From positions 1-27,825 of the forward strand of contig CAZQUR010000032.1 in assembly GCA_964596535.1 (NCBI GenBank): 27,825 nt of DNA, written 5' to 3'. Made by a program: the position numbers and the translations under genes. This DNA is from GCA-002779465 sp964596535 (lineage in GTDB: Bacteria > Desulfobacterota > Desulfobacteria > Desulfobacterales > UBA2156). Shown here piece by piece: positions 15,908-23,369 of the stretch (position 1 is its first letter; every line of letters begins with the position of its first letter). A model generated the notes under the pieces. That model made no database searches, was not told the origin of the DNA, and saw nothing but the letters and a program-made list of their open reading frames with translations.

Positions 15908-16943
15908 GGGTCGCTCCTTTTTCCATGTCCAGGGTATTGAAAACCTCCGGATACAAAAACCGTCCGATGATTTTGATTCCTTCCAGCAGCCGGGGAGTCG
16001 GCCGGGACACGATTTCTTCCGGAACGATCAGGATGCGCCCCTCGCGGATGGCCTTGACGGCGGAAAATCCCGGTTCGTTTCGGATCATTGCCTGCGACGG
16101 CTGGTTCATGGCGCCGCGCTGCGTGATGAATGCATCGATTTCGTCCCCCTTGCTGAGGATTCGTTCCTTGCCGTAAAAAGCGATATTGGTATTTCTCACC
16201 GGCACCGCGTCCGCGGCCACGTTGATCCCTCCTGCGGTTTCCAGCGCGAAGACGGCCATGGCGTCCGGCACAAACGTTTTCATCTGTCGATGAATGGCTT
16301 CGAAGTAGACCTTTTGCTTGGGCGCAATCGGGGCGGTGACGGCCCGTATCCGATTGATTTCAGCTTTAAAGCCCTGGATCATTTTTCGCGCGGCTTCTTT
16401 TCGGCCCGTCAATACGCCCAGGATCTCCCAGTAGGTGTACATCTGGCGGACGTTTCCCGGCTGGAGGGAGACCACCGTGATGCCGCATTGTTCAAGCCGT
16501 TGAATGAGCCGGGGATAGGCCCGGTCGATCATGGGCCGGAGGAGCACCAGATCCGGGCGGGCGGCGAGGAATTTTTCGGGATCCTCGCGATAGGAAAATG
16601 CCGGTTTTTTTGCCGCTTCCGGCGGATACACCGCGTTTTTGGAAACACCGATGATCGCTTCGGAAAGGTCTAGCGCAAACAGGTTTTCCGTGTGCGCCCC
16701 ATACAATGAAATGATTCTTGAAAAGGGCCGGGACACGGAGATCCTTCTGCCGGCCTGGTCGATGACGGTATCGTCGTTGACGATGGAAAATGCGCCCGCG
16801 GAAAAGCCTTTGGATGGAAAGAAAAACCCTCCGGCGAATATGAAACCGGTGAGAACAAGGACCCACGGGAACCGGCAGATCCGGCAGCCCGCTTCCGCTT
16901 TTTTTTCACCGTCGATTTCGACCCGAACGGAGGCAGAACTCAT
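15903..16943 (-). CDS. Periplasmic corrinoid/metal-chelate-binding protein of an ABC importer (BtuF/FepB type)
   Basis: A 346-residue substrate-binding protein. The N-terminus is polar for about 26 residues, then has a hydrophobic signal segment (WVLVLTGFIFAGGFFF), so the protein is exported or anchored. The rest follows the FepB/BtuF two-lobe, helix-backbone plan: IDQAGRRISVSRPFSRIISL, LDLSEAIIGVSKNAV, a PEKFLAARPDLVLL segment, and lobe 2 with GGINVAADAVP and VSRPTPRLLEGI. Its start overlaps the stop of the ATPase gene (ATGA), and its stop overlaps the proposed ATT start of cbiA. Control by the cobalamin riboswitch points to cobalamin, cobinamide or another cobalt chelate as cargo. An iron-chelate role cannot be excluded by sequence alone. 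Confidence 0.87.
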   Translation of the reverse strand: MSSASVRVEIDGEKKAEAGCRICRFPWVLVLTGFIFAGGFFFPSKGFSAGAFSIVNDDTVIDQAGRRISVSRPFSRIISLYGAHTENLFALDLSEAIIGVSKNAVYPPEAAKKPAFSYREDPEKFLAARPDLVLLRPMIDRAYPRLIQRLEQCGITVVSLQPGNVRQMYTYWEILGVLTGRKEAARKMIQGFKAEINRIRAVTAPIAPKQKVYFEAIHRQMKTFVPDAMAVFALETAGGINVAADAVPVRNTNIAFYGKERILSKGDEIDAFITQRGAMNQPSQAMIRNEPGFSAVKAIREGRILIVPEEIVSRPTPRLLEGIKIIGRFLYPEVFNTLDMEKGATH

Positions 16944-17719
16944 TGTCTGAAGGCCACTTTCATGGATTGGGTGAAAGGTTCGAAATAAACGTGGCTGTCG
17001 ACATCAAAGACGGCTTTGAGGATCTTTGAATCCAGTGTTTCCCGGATAGGCCCGTGGGCCACCAGACAACCGTTTTTCATGAATACGAGGAGGTTGCAAA
17101 AAGCCGCGGCGAGATTGACGTCCTGCATGACGGCGATGACGGTTTTCTTTTCTTTGCCGACGCGTTGTGCGGCCGATTCCATGAGGCGCAAGGTATGATA
17201 GACATCCATGTTGGAGGTGGCTTCGTCCAGCAGGAGGACGTCCGGTTCCTGCGCCAGCGCCCGGGCGAAAACCACCCGCTGCCTTTCCCCGCCGCTGAGT
17301 TCGGTGACCAGGCGATTTTCGAAACGCCGGGTGTGGGTCGACGCCATCACTTCCCGGACCCGTTCTTCATCCGCTTCCGACGGCGTGTCGAATCGGCCCA
17401 TGAAAGGATACCGTCCCATCATCACCACCTCTTTTACGGTAAAGGGAAAATCGATGTAAAAATGCTGCGGCACCAGGGCTGCCTCCCGGGCCAGTGCCCT
17501 GCGCGGCACTTCTCCCAGGTCCTTTCCCCGGAAACGGATCGTCCCGCCATCCGGTTTTCGGTGGCGAATCATTAGATCGAGGAGCGTGGTCTTCCCGCAT
17601 CCGTTGGGACCGATAATCCCGACAAAGGTTCCGGATTCCAGAATCAAGGAAATTCCGTGGAGGATTCGCCTTTCCTTGTAACCGAAACTCACGTCGTTGA
17701 GTTCGAAAAGCACGCTCAT
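16940..17719 (-). CDS. ABC importer ATPase (BtuD/FecE type)
   Basis: A 259-residue cytoplasmic ATPase of the FecCD-type importer. It shows Walker A GPNGCGKTT, a Q-loop in LVPQHFYIDF, the signature LSGGERQR, Walker B VLLLDEAT, and the switch histidine replaced by Gln in AVMQDVNLA (His is usual: M-H-D). The ATG at 17719 overlaps the permease stop (ATGA), and its stop overlaps the start of the binding protein gene. The frame is open further upstream but runs antisense-like through the permease. The M-Q-D variant occurs in some FecE-like ATPases; whether it lowers activity is not known. Confidence 0.93.
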   Translation of the reverse strand: MSVLFELNDVSFGYKERRILHGISLILESGTFVGIIGPNGCGKTTLLDLMIRHRKPDGGTIRFRGKDLGEVPRRALAREAALVPQHFYIDFPFTVKEVVMMGRYPFMGRFDTPSEADEERVREVMASTHTRRFENRLVTELSGGERQRVVFARALAQEPDVLLLDEATSNMDVYHTLRLMESAAQRVGKEKKTVIAVMQDVNLAAAFCNLLVFMKNGCLVAHGPIRETLDSKILKAVFDVDSHVYFEPFTQSMKVAFRQ

Positions 17720-18753
17720 GATGCCGCCCCTGTTTTCCGGCGCCTTCGAAACACGTAGCAGAAGAAGGGGCCGCCGATGAGGGCCGTCAGAATCCCGATG
17801 GGAATTTCCCTGGGCAAAACGGCCCGTGTCACCGTATCGGCGCCCAAGAGGAGAACCGCGCCGGCAAGCCCGCACACCGGGATCAACTTCCGGTTGTCCG
17901 GCCCGGTGACCGCCCGCATCATATGGGGGACCAAGAGCCCCACGAAACCGATGATTCCGGATACGGAGACGGCCACCGCCGATACCAAGGAAGCGGTCAG
18001 CAGAAGAATCAGGCGGACCCTTTGGGTGTCGACCCCCAGGGACACGGCGGTCCGGTCCCCCATGGCCACCACGTTGAGATCCCGGGAATAAAAAATGAAA
18101 ATCGACAACGCAATAACAAGGCTTCCGGCCGCCATCCATACGTCGTTCCAGGTTTTTGCCGCGAAGCTCCCCATAAGCCAGAAAATGATGACCGCCACCT
18201 GTTCATCGGCGATATATTTCAAGAAACTGATCCCCGCCGACAAAATGGCCGCCACGATAATCCCGGACAGGATCAGGTTGTTCGATGAAAGCCCGCCGCT
18301 TCCCGCGGAAAGGAATACGACCGCTGCCAGCGTCGCCATCGCTCCCAAAAACGCGAAGAGGGGGATGGACCAGGTGCCCATCACCGTGATGTTGACGAGT
18401 ATGGCCAGGGAAGCGCCGAAGGCCGCCCCCGCGGAAACGCCGAGGGTGTAAGGGTCCGCCAGCGGATTCAATAAAATCCCCTGGAAAACGGCTCCCGCCA
18501 TGGAAAGGCCTCCCCCGACGACGGCGGCGGTGAGGATCCGGGGGAGGCGCACATCCATGATCACCACCGGGAAGAGCCGGTCCAACCCCGAAAACCACGC
18601 GTCGTTCCCGGTGACGCTTCCCAGGAGGATGCGGAGGATATCGAAAAAGCCGATGCGGATAAACCCCATCCCGGCGGATATGACCACCCCGGCGGCGAGC
18701 ACACCCGCCAGCAGAAGCATTTGTGTCCCGGTTGATAGTTTGCGCATTTTCAT
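17716..18753 (-). CDS. FecCD/BtuC-type ABC importer permease
   Basis: A 345-residue polytopic permease with the FecCD family landmarks: RLPRILTAAVVGGGLSMAGAVFQG near residue 95, NPLADPYTLGVSAGAAFGA, and the C-terminal GFVGLLVPHMMRAVTG plus AVLPREIPIGILTALIGGPFF. About nine or ten membrane helices are visible. The start is placed at ATG 18753 (ATG 18747 is equally possible); neither has a clear ribosome site. An in-frame extension reading upstream runs into the repeat element at 18781-18963 and is not native coding. It is the first transporter gene of the operon, 3' of riboswitch, terminator and repeat element. Its native ribosome site may have been separated from it by the insertion. Confidence 0.9.
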   Translation of the reverse strand: MKMRKLSTGTQMLLLAGVLAAGVVISAGMGFIRIGFFDILRILLGSVTGNDAWFSGLDRLFPVVIMDVRLPRILTAAVVGGGLSMAGAVFQGILLNPLADPYTLGVSAGAAFGASLAILVNITVMGTWSIPLFAFLGAMATLAAVVFLSAGSGGLSSNNLILSGIIVAAILSAGISFLKYIADEQVAVIIFWLMGSFAAKTWNDVWMAAGSLVIALSIFIFYSRDLNVVAMGDRTAVSLGVDTQRVRLILLLTASLVSAVAVSVSGIIGFVGLLVPHMMRAVTGPDNRKLIPVCGLAGAVLLLGADTVTRAVLPREIPIGILTALIGGPFFCYVFRRRRKTGAAS

Positions 18754-18780
18754 CGGACAATCGTTTCGGCGTTGTCCCCC

Positions 18781-18963
18781 GTTACAATTGATGGCTTCGT
18801 AAAAAACCTTTTTTCCCTCCCCTGGCGGGAGGGGATTCAGGGGAGGGGGATACAACCCATAGAAAATAGATCCTATTTTCACCCTCACCCCAACCCTCTC
18901 CCTCAAGGGAGAGGGAGATTCCGGGTTTTTACGATTCCGTTAAAATTGATGGAATCCTAAAAA
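18781..18963. mobile_element. MITE-like composite repeat element in the operon leader
   Basis: A 183-base non-coding element bounded by imperfect direct repeats of 25 bases with 21 matches (18781-18805 and 18939-18963, core AATTGATGG). Inside are inverted terminal segments (TTCGTAAAAAACC at the left against GGGTTTTTACGATT at the right) and three hairpins: CCCTCCCCT/AGGGGAGGG at 18815-18848, GAAAATAG/CTATTTTC near 18862-18880, and the perfect 10-bp CCCTCTCCCT/AGGGAGAGGG at 18895-18916. Similar purine/pyrimidine-rich repeats that translate as PHPNPLPQG are scattered in many proteobacterial genomes. It sits between the leader ORF and the permease start. Confidence 0.65.
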
Positions 18964-19013
18964 GGCCGATTTTGTTCGCGCCGCAACCCTTTTTTGAAAA
19001 TGCCGTGTCCCAT
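18957..19013 (-). CDS. 18-codon leader ORF or truncated gene start
   Basis: MGHGIFKKGLRREQNRPF has an excellent AGGAGG site seven bases before its ATG at 19013, the strongest ribosome site in the operon leader. It lies just after the intrinsic terminator. Its TAG stop is formed inside the right end of the repeat element. It may be a small leader peptide. It may instead be the original 5' end and ribosome site of the first operon gene, cut off by the element. No homology is recognised. Confidence 0.45.
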   Translation of the reverse strand: MGHGIFKKGLRREQNRPF

Positions 19014-19031
19014 TCGATCCTCCTTCTCTCG

Positions 19032-19069
19032 AAAAAAAAGCCCTTCAAACCGCATTGGCTTGAAGGGCT
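19032..19069 (-). terminator. Intrinsic terminator downstream of the cobalamin riboswitch
   Basis: On the minus strand the 10-bp stem AGCCCTTCAA/TTGAAGGGCT with an 11-base loop is followed by eight T residues. It lies about 65 bases after the B12 box, so it is the expected expression platform of transcriptional attenuation. Confidence 0.88.
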
Positions 19070-19133
19070 GCACCCAGTTTCTTAACCCTTGAAATGAATC
19101 CGGTTCTCCGTTTCCCGCGGCTCGGATTCGTCA

Positions 19134-19314
19134 ATTCGGGCAGGTCTTCTGACTTCCCCGGGCGTTTCGCGGCCTTCCCATCTGCCTCAAGACAAACAGT
19201 GGCGCACTCGGGCGAAACGCTTTTTTCTTTCGGCGGAAACCGAAAGCAGGGTTACAGCGGCGGGACCGCTCCCGACTTCAACGGGATTCCCTATTAAGCA
19301 CGTATGACACCCGG
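19134..19314 (-). ncRNA. Cobalamin riboswitch
   Basis: Read on the minus strand, the region has the ordered landmarks of the class: GGGTG near 19313, AATAGGGAATCCCG, the conserved core GGTCCCGCCGCTGTAACC near 19252-19269, GCCACTG near 19198-19204, GGGAAGG near 19174-19180, and the B12 box AGTCAGAAGACCTGCC at 19154-19139. Adenosylcobalamin binding would favour the downstream terminator and shut off the importer and cbi genes. The outer P1 ends are approximate. Confidence 0.93.
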
Positions 19315-19319
19315 GAAGT

Positions 19320-19349
19320 CTTTTAATGGGATACGCCCGTGCTTGTCAA
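19320..19349 (-). promoter_or_regulatory. Sigma-70-type promoter of the corrinoid operon
   Basis: A perfect TTGACA -35 (19349-19344) is followed by an 18-base spacer and TAAAAG as -10 (19325-19320). The start would fall near 19312, at the first base of the riboswitch. Confidence 0.65.
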
Positions 19350-19426
19350 GAACATTCTGGAAAGGTCCTCGCACGGCATTGCTCGGGCGGGAAATATCAT
19401 TCTTCCCGAACTTGTCTTTCCGAATC

Positions 19427-20167
19427 TCAGCGCTTGACCGGCCGGCAGGAAAACCCGTCAGCCGCCAGGGCGGCGGCGTGCTTTTCGGCCGCGTCCCGGG
19501 TCTCGAAGGCGCCGGTATACAGGCGGCATGTACCATCGCCGTCTTCGATGAAATAGGGAGTGTATCCGGAGGCGGAAAGCTTTTGGGCGGCGTCCCGGAC
19601 AGCGGCGCGGGACCGGAAGCGTCCGATCAGATTTGCGTACCGGGTTTTAACGGGGACGGCGTTCTCCAAGCGTTCCGACCGGATGAAATCCAATGCGCCC
19701 TCAAGATCCGTGAAACACCCGGCGAATACCCGGATCCACGTGCCGCGCGCCTTCAAATCCGTCTTTGCGCCATAAACCAAATACCCTTTTTCCCGGCAGG
19801 ACGCCATCACCTGTGCTGCATTGTCCGGATTGCGGAAGGAACCGATGAGGACGGAAAAGGGATAAGACAGCGGTGCTGCCTCGGATTTCTCCTCCAAAGC
19901 CCAGTCCTCCGGGTCCGTATACCCTTCCACCATGGAAGGATCGAGGGATCCCGGCTCGGGCAAAGAGGCGTCGCGCCGGCTGAGGATTATCGGCGGCACG
20001 CCGAGTTCAAGGGCAGCCGCCGAGGCCGACACCCGGATCCGCGGCGTTCCCCCTTCCCGCCCCGGCTGCAGGCGATTCGAAAGATCCACACTGGACAGGA
20101 CCAGGATCAACAGAAAAAAGGGAACCGCAACGAAGATAATCCACCATTTCTTGCCCCTTGAATTCAT
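19427..20167 (-). CDS. Membrane-anchored protein with two SPOR repeats
   Basis: A 246-residue protein with one N-terminal membrane anchor (WWIIFVAVPFFLLILVLSSV, residues 8-27), a low-complexity linker of about 75 residues, and two SPOR-type modules. The first covers residues about 103-172 (YPFSVLIGSFRNPDNAAQ, WIRVFAGCFTDLEGA) and the second about 177-245 (NLIGRFRSRAAVRDAAQ, RLYTGAFETRDAAEKHA). SPOR domains bind denuded glycan strands of septal peptidoglycan, so a cell-division or envelope role is likely. It is divergent from lutA and has its own promoter candidate (20243-20214). It lies upstream of the corrinoid operon on the same strand, but that operon has its own promoter. Confidence 0.85.
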   Translation of the reverse strand: MNSRGKKWWIIFVAVPFFLLILVLSSVDLSNRLQPGREGGTPRIRVSASAAALELGVPPIILSRRDASLPEPGSLDPSMVEGYTDPEDWALEEKSEAAPLSYPFSVLIGSFRNPDNAAQVMASCREKGYLVYGAKTDLKARGTWIRVFAGCFTDLEGALDFIRSERLENAVPVKTRYANLIGRFRSRAAVRDAAQKLSASGYTPYFIEDGDGTCRLYTGAFETRDAAEKHAAALAADGFSCRPVKR

Positions 20168-20213
20168 GTCTGCATCCAGGTAACCGCTTTGGAAAAGTTG
20201 GCAACGTCAACGG

Positions 20214-20256
20214 ATGATAAAATGAATCTTTCAAATCTGTCAATTCCTTTTGACAG
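20214..20256. promoter_or_regulatory. Divergent promoter region with a shared palindromic -35
   Basis: A perfect inverted repeat CTGTCAA-N6-TTGACAG (20237-20256) puts a TTGACA box on each strand. On the minus strand it is followed after 18 bases by TATCAT (20219-20214), a good promoter for the SPOR gene. On the plus strand only a weak -10 (GATAGC or similar near 20271) follows, toward lutA. The palindrome could also be an operator. Confidence 0.45.
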
Positions 20257-20350
20257 GCACCCCTTTTTTCGATAGCTCCAGTTCCGACCCAAAAAACGGC
20301 ACACACCCTCAATCTTTTGAAATTTTTTAAAAACGTTATTTTCGAATCGT

Positions 20351-21082
20351 ATGATCCGAAACCTTCGGGTAACGCTTTTCATCCAATGCCTGGTGGATGC
20401 GGTTTTACCGCACGTCGCCGAGGCCATGGTCTTCATTTTACAGCAGTTGGGAATTTCCCTGGATTGTCCCGCGGATCAGACCTGTTGCGGGCAGCCGGCC
20501 TTCAACGCCGGGTATCGCCGGGAAGCCCGCCTTGCCGCACAACACTTCCTGGATATTTTTGACAACGCCGAAATCATCGTTTCCCCGTCGGGTTCCTGTG
20601 TGCATATGGTTCGACACCATTATCCCGACCTTTTCCGGGATGACCCGGTGCGGCGTCGGCGGGCGGAAGCGATCGCGTCACGGACTTACGAATTCACCCA
20701 GTTCTTGGTGGATGTATTGCATGTGGAAGATCTGGGGGCGCGCTTCGACGGCCGCGTGACCTACCATGACCCGTGCCATCTCCTGCGGGGTCTCGGTGTC
20801 CGGGAACAGCCCCGCCGGTTATTGCGGCATGTGGCGGGAACGGAATTCGTGGAAATGAAAAACGCGGATTATTGCTGCGGCTTCGGGGGTGCGTTTTCGA
20901 TGAAATACCCGGACATCTCCGGTTCCCTGGTGAAGGACAAGGTGGATCATATTCTCGACTCCGGCGCACGGGTGGTGGTCACCTGCGATGCCGGCTGCCT
21001 GCTGAACATCGCCGGTGCCATCCATCGCCGTCGAATCCCCGTGAAGGCGATGCACATGGCCGAACTTTTGGCGCAACGGTGA
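20351..21082 (+). CDS. lutA: Lactate utilization protein A (CCG-domain Fe-S protein)
   Basis: A 243-residue cytoplasmic iron-sulfur protein of the LutA/YkgE group, part of the three-subunit L-lactate dehydrogenase complex LutABC. Both cysteine-rich CCG domains are visible: TCCGQPAFNAGY with an upstream FIQCLVD (Cys), and in the second half DPCHLLRGLG with DYCCGFGGAFS and the final VTCDAGCLLN. Length and order are normal. The ATG at 20351 has no clear ribosome site, but an early start is required because LRVTLFIQCLVD is the conserved N-terminus. lutB follows after 26 bases. In this type of anaerobe the electrons from lactate would feed the quinone pool or other carriers. Confidence 0.9.
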   Translation: MIRNLRVTLFIQCLVDAVLPHVAEAMVFILQQLGISLDCPADQTCCGQPAFNAGYRREARLAAQHFLDIFDNAEIIVSPSGSCVHMVRHHYPDLFRDDPVRRRRAEAIASRTYEFTQFLVDVLHVEDLGARFDGRVTYHDPCHLLRGLGVREQPRRLLRHVAGTEFVEMKNADYCCGFGGAFSMKYPDISGSLVKDKVDHILDSGARVVVTCDAGCLLNIAGAIHRRRIPVKAMHMAELLAQR

Positions 21083-21108
21083 CCCCTCGAACCCTCGAAC
21101 CCTTTTTT

Positions 21109-22554
21109 ATGACCGACGCGCATCCCGAAGACTACATCGAAAAAGCGAAGCAGAGCATCGCCGATCCGGTCCTGCAAACCGCCCTGGCGGGCCTCCAGGA
21201 TCGCTTCGGCCGGGGCACCGCCGAGGCCTATCGCCGGCTTCCCGAAGGACCGGCGCTGCGGTTCACGGCCCGCGCCATCCGGGAAAAGGCCATCGATCAT
21301 CTCGATGTTCTCCTGGAAATCCTTACGGAGAAAATCCGCGCCAGCGGCGGCCGGGTCTATTTCGCCCAAACCGCAAAAGAGGCCGTGGAATACTGCATCC
21401 GGGTGGCCCGGGAAAACAACGTCCGGCGGGTGGTAAAAGGCAAGTCCATGGTCACCGAGGAGATCGGCCTGAATGCGGCACTGGAAGCCGCCGGGATCGA
21501 ACCGGTGGAAACGGATCTCGGAGAATACATCATCCAGCTCGCCGGCGAAACACCCTCCCACATCATCGCCCCGGCCATTCACAAGGACCGGCACGCCATC
21601 GCCGATCTCTTTGTAAAAAACCTCGGCATCGAGCGGACCACCGATCCCCCCGCGCTGACGCAAGCCGCCCGCAAGGCCCTGCGGGAGAAGTTTCTCACCG
21701 CGGACATGGGGATTTCCGGAGTCAACATGGCCTGCGCCGAAACCGGGCATATCACGGTGGTTTCCAATGAGGGCAACATCCGCATGGCCACCACCCTCCC
21801 CCGGATCCACATGGCGTTCATGGGCATGGAACGCATCGTGGCGCGCCTGGACGAATACGAGATCCTCCTGAGGCTCCTTTGCCGGGGGGCGGCGGCCCAG
21901 GCCATGGCCACCTACGTGAGCTATATCGGCGGACCCCGGCAGCCGGGGGAGTCGGACGGCCCCGATGCATTTCACCTGGTGATCCTCGACAACGGCCGCA
22001 GCCGGATCCTGGCCGATCCCCGGTTCAGAGAGATCCTGTATTGCCTCCGCTGCGCGGCGTGTCTCAATGTCTGTCCGGTCTACGGGAAGATCGGCGGCCA
22101 CGCCTACGGTTTCACCTATTCCGGGCCCGTGGGGGCCGTGGTCACGCCGCTTCTGACCGGTATTCACCGGGCCCGGCATCTCTGCCAGGGGGAAACCCTT
22201 TGCGGGGCCTGCACGGACGCCTGTCCCGCGGCCATCGATATTCCCCGGATGCTTCTGGTGCTGAGGGAACAACTGGCTTACGGGGATGACGACTGGCAGG
22301 TCAAACCCGCCGGCCGTTTCGAAAGATGGGCGTACAGACTGTGGTCATGGGTGATCCGGCGGCGGGACATTTATGAAAGGGCGGTGAAACTGGCATCGAT
22401 CATCCAAAAATGCCTTCCCCGGTCCGGCGAGATGATCCGGCGCCTCCCGCCCCCTTTCCACGGATGGACCCAAAACCGCGACATCACTCCCCTGGCAAAG
22501 GAGACCTTCATCCGCGCGTGGCGGAAAAAGAAGCCCGGGAGGAACCCGTCATGA
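21109..22554 (+). CDS. lutB: Lactate utilization protein B (Fe-S oxidoreductase subunit)
   Basis: A 481-residue cytoplasmic subunit of LutABC. The N-terminal part carries the LUD fold (VVKGKSMVTEEIGLN, GEYIIQLAGETPSHIIAPAIHKDR, DMGISGVNMACAETGHI, SNEGNIRM). A ferredoxin-like region holds two cysteine sets, CLRCAACLNVCP near residue 313 and CGACTDACP near 364, for two [4Fe-4S] clusters. A basic C-terminal tail follows. The ATG at 21109 begins the conserved part, but it has no ribosome site; the tandem CCCTCGAA repeat just upstream is odd. The same frame is open back through lutA without homology. The stop overlaps the lutC start (ATGA). Confidence 0.92.
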   Translation: MTDAHPEDYIEKAKQSIADPVLQTALAGLQDRFGRGTAEAYRRLPEGPALRFTARAIREKAIDHLDVLLEILTEKIRASGGRVYFAQTAKEAVEYCIRVARENNVRRVVKGKSMVTEEIGLNAALEAAGIEPVETDLGEYIIQLAGETPSHIIAPAIHKDRHAIADLFVKNLGIERTTDPPALTQAARKALREKFLTADMGISGVNMACAETGHITVVSNEGNIRMATTLPRIHMAFMGMERIVARLDEYEILLRLLCRGAAAQAMATYVSYIGGPRQPGESDGPDAFHLVILDNGRSRILADPRFREILYCLRCAACLNVCPVYGKIGGHAYGFTYSGPVGAVVTPLLTGIHRARHLCQGETLCGACTDACPAAIDIPRMLLVLREQLAYGDDDWQVKPAGRFERWAYRLWSWVIRRRDIYERAVKLASIIQKCLPRSGEMIRRLPPPFHGWTQNRDITPLAKETFIRAWRKKKPGRNPS

Positions 22555-23369
22555 GCGCTTCGGATCAAAAACGGTTTCTCGGGCGCATCCGCCGGGCATT
22601 GGGGCATGCACCGGGACGTGCCCGCAAGGCGCCCCATTTTTTTGCGCAGCAGCCGTCCGAGGAAGAATCCAACATCCTGAAAAGGTATCAGGCCCGCACG
22701 CCGGCGGAGCAAAAGGTCCTTTTCGATCGGCTCACGGAGGCGGCCCGGGCCATCCATCTTCGCGTGATCCCGGTCCCGGATCTTTCCGCAGCGGCCGGTT
22801 CCATTGCTGGCTTGGCCCGGGAAAAAGCCTCCGAACGGGGGGTCGAAAAACACATTATTACCTGGCGGCATCCCGTGATCGACGCACTGCACCTGACGGC
22901 CCTGCTGGATCCTGCGGGCATCCGGCTTCATCAAACCGGGATTTTAAATCCCGACAACGACCCCTCCCAGATTCAAAAACAGCGGGAACGCTTCCGGAAC
23001 CGCCTCGGCGCGGCGTATATCGGGATCACTTCCGCCGACTTCTGCCTGGCCGACACCGGCACCCTGGTCCTGCGCAATCGTCCGGGACAGGCGCGGTCCG
23101 TTGCGCTGGTCCCTTCGATCCATGTAGCGGTCATCCATCTGGATCAGATTATCGCCGACATGAAAGAACTCTTCGCCCTGTTACTCTGGGACAACCGGTT
23201 CCGCGTGGAAGGATTATCCCGTTACATGGCGTTTATTTCCGGCCCCAGCAAGACCGCCGATATCGAAGCCACCATGGTCCACGGCGCCCACGGGCCGAGG
23301 GAAGTTTATCTGTACGTGATTTCCCCGGAGAGCCCATCGTTTCATTCCCCGGGCCAGCGATCCACCTGA
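22551..23369 (+). CDS. lutC: Lactate utilization protein C (LUD domain)
   Basis: A 272-residue LutC/YkgG subunit of the lactate-oxidising complex. The LUD-domain pattern is clear in the second half: GITSADFCLADTGTLVLRN, RSVALVPSIHVAVIHLDQI and the end FISGPSKTADIEATMVHGAHGPREVYLYVI. The ATG at 22551 has a GGAGGAAC site eight bases upstream and overlaps the lutB stop. The 3' end overlaps the convergent small gene by 28 bases, which gives a short polar tail after VYLYVI. Confidence 0.92.
   Translation: MSASDQKRFLGRIRRALGHAPGRARKAPHFFAQQPSEEESNILKRYQARTPAEQKVLFDRLTEAARAIHLRVIPVPDLSAAAGSIAGLAREKASERGVEKHIITWRHPVIDALHLTALLDPAGIRLHQTGILNPDNDPSQIQKQRERFRNRLGAAYIGITSADFCLADTGTLVLRNRPGQARSVALVPSIHVAVIHLDQIIADMKELFALLLWDNRFRVEGLSRYMAFISGPSKTADIEATMVHGAHGPREVYLYVISPESPSFHSPGQRST

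Noticed and set aside
18772..18960. Plus-strand open frame reading PHPNPLPQG through the repeat element
   Set aside because: This is the well-known spurious translation of purine/pyrimidine-rich proteobacterial repeats; it has no ribosome site and lies in the leader of the opposite operon.
20773..21108. Upstream extension of the LutB frame through lutA
   Set aside because: Out-of-frame shadow of lutA, low-complexity and without LutB homology.
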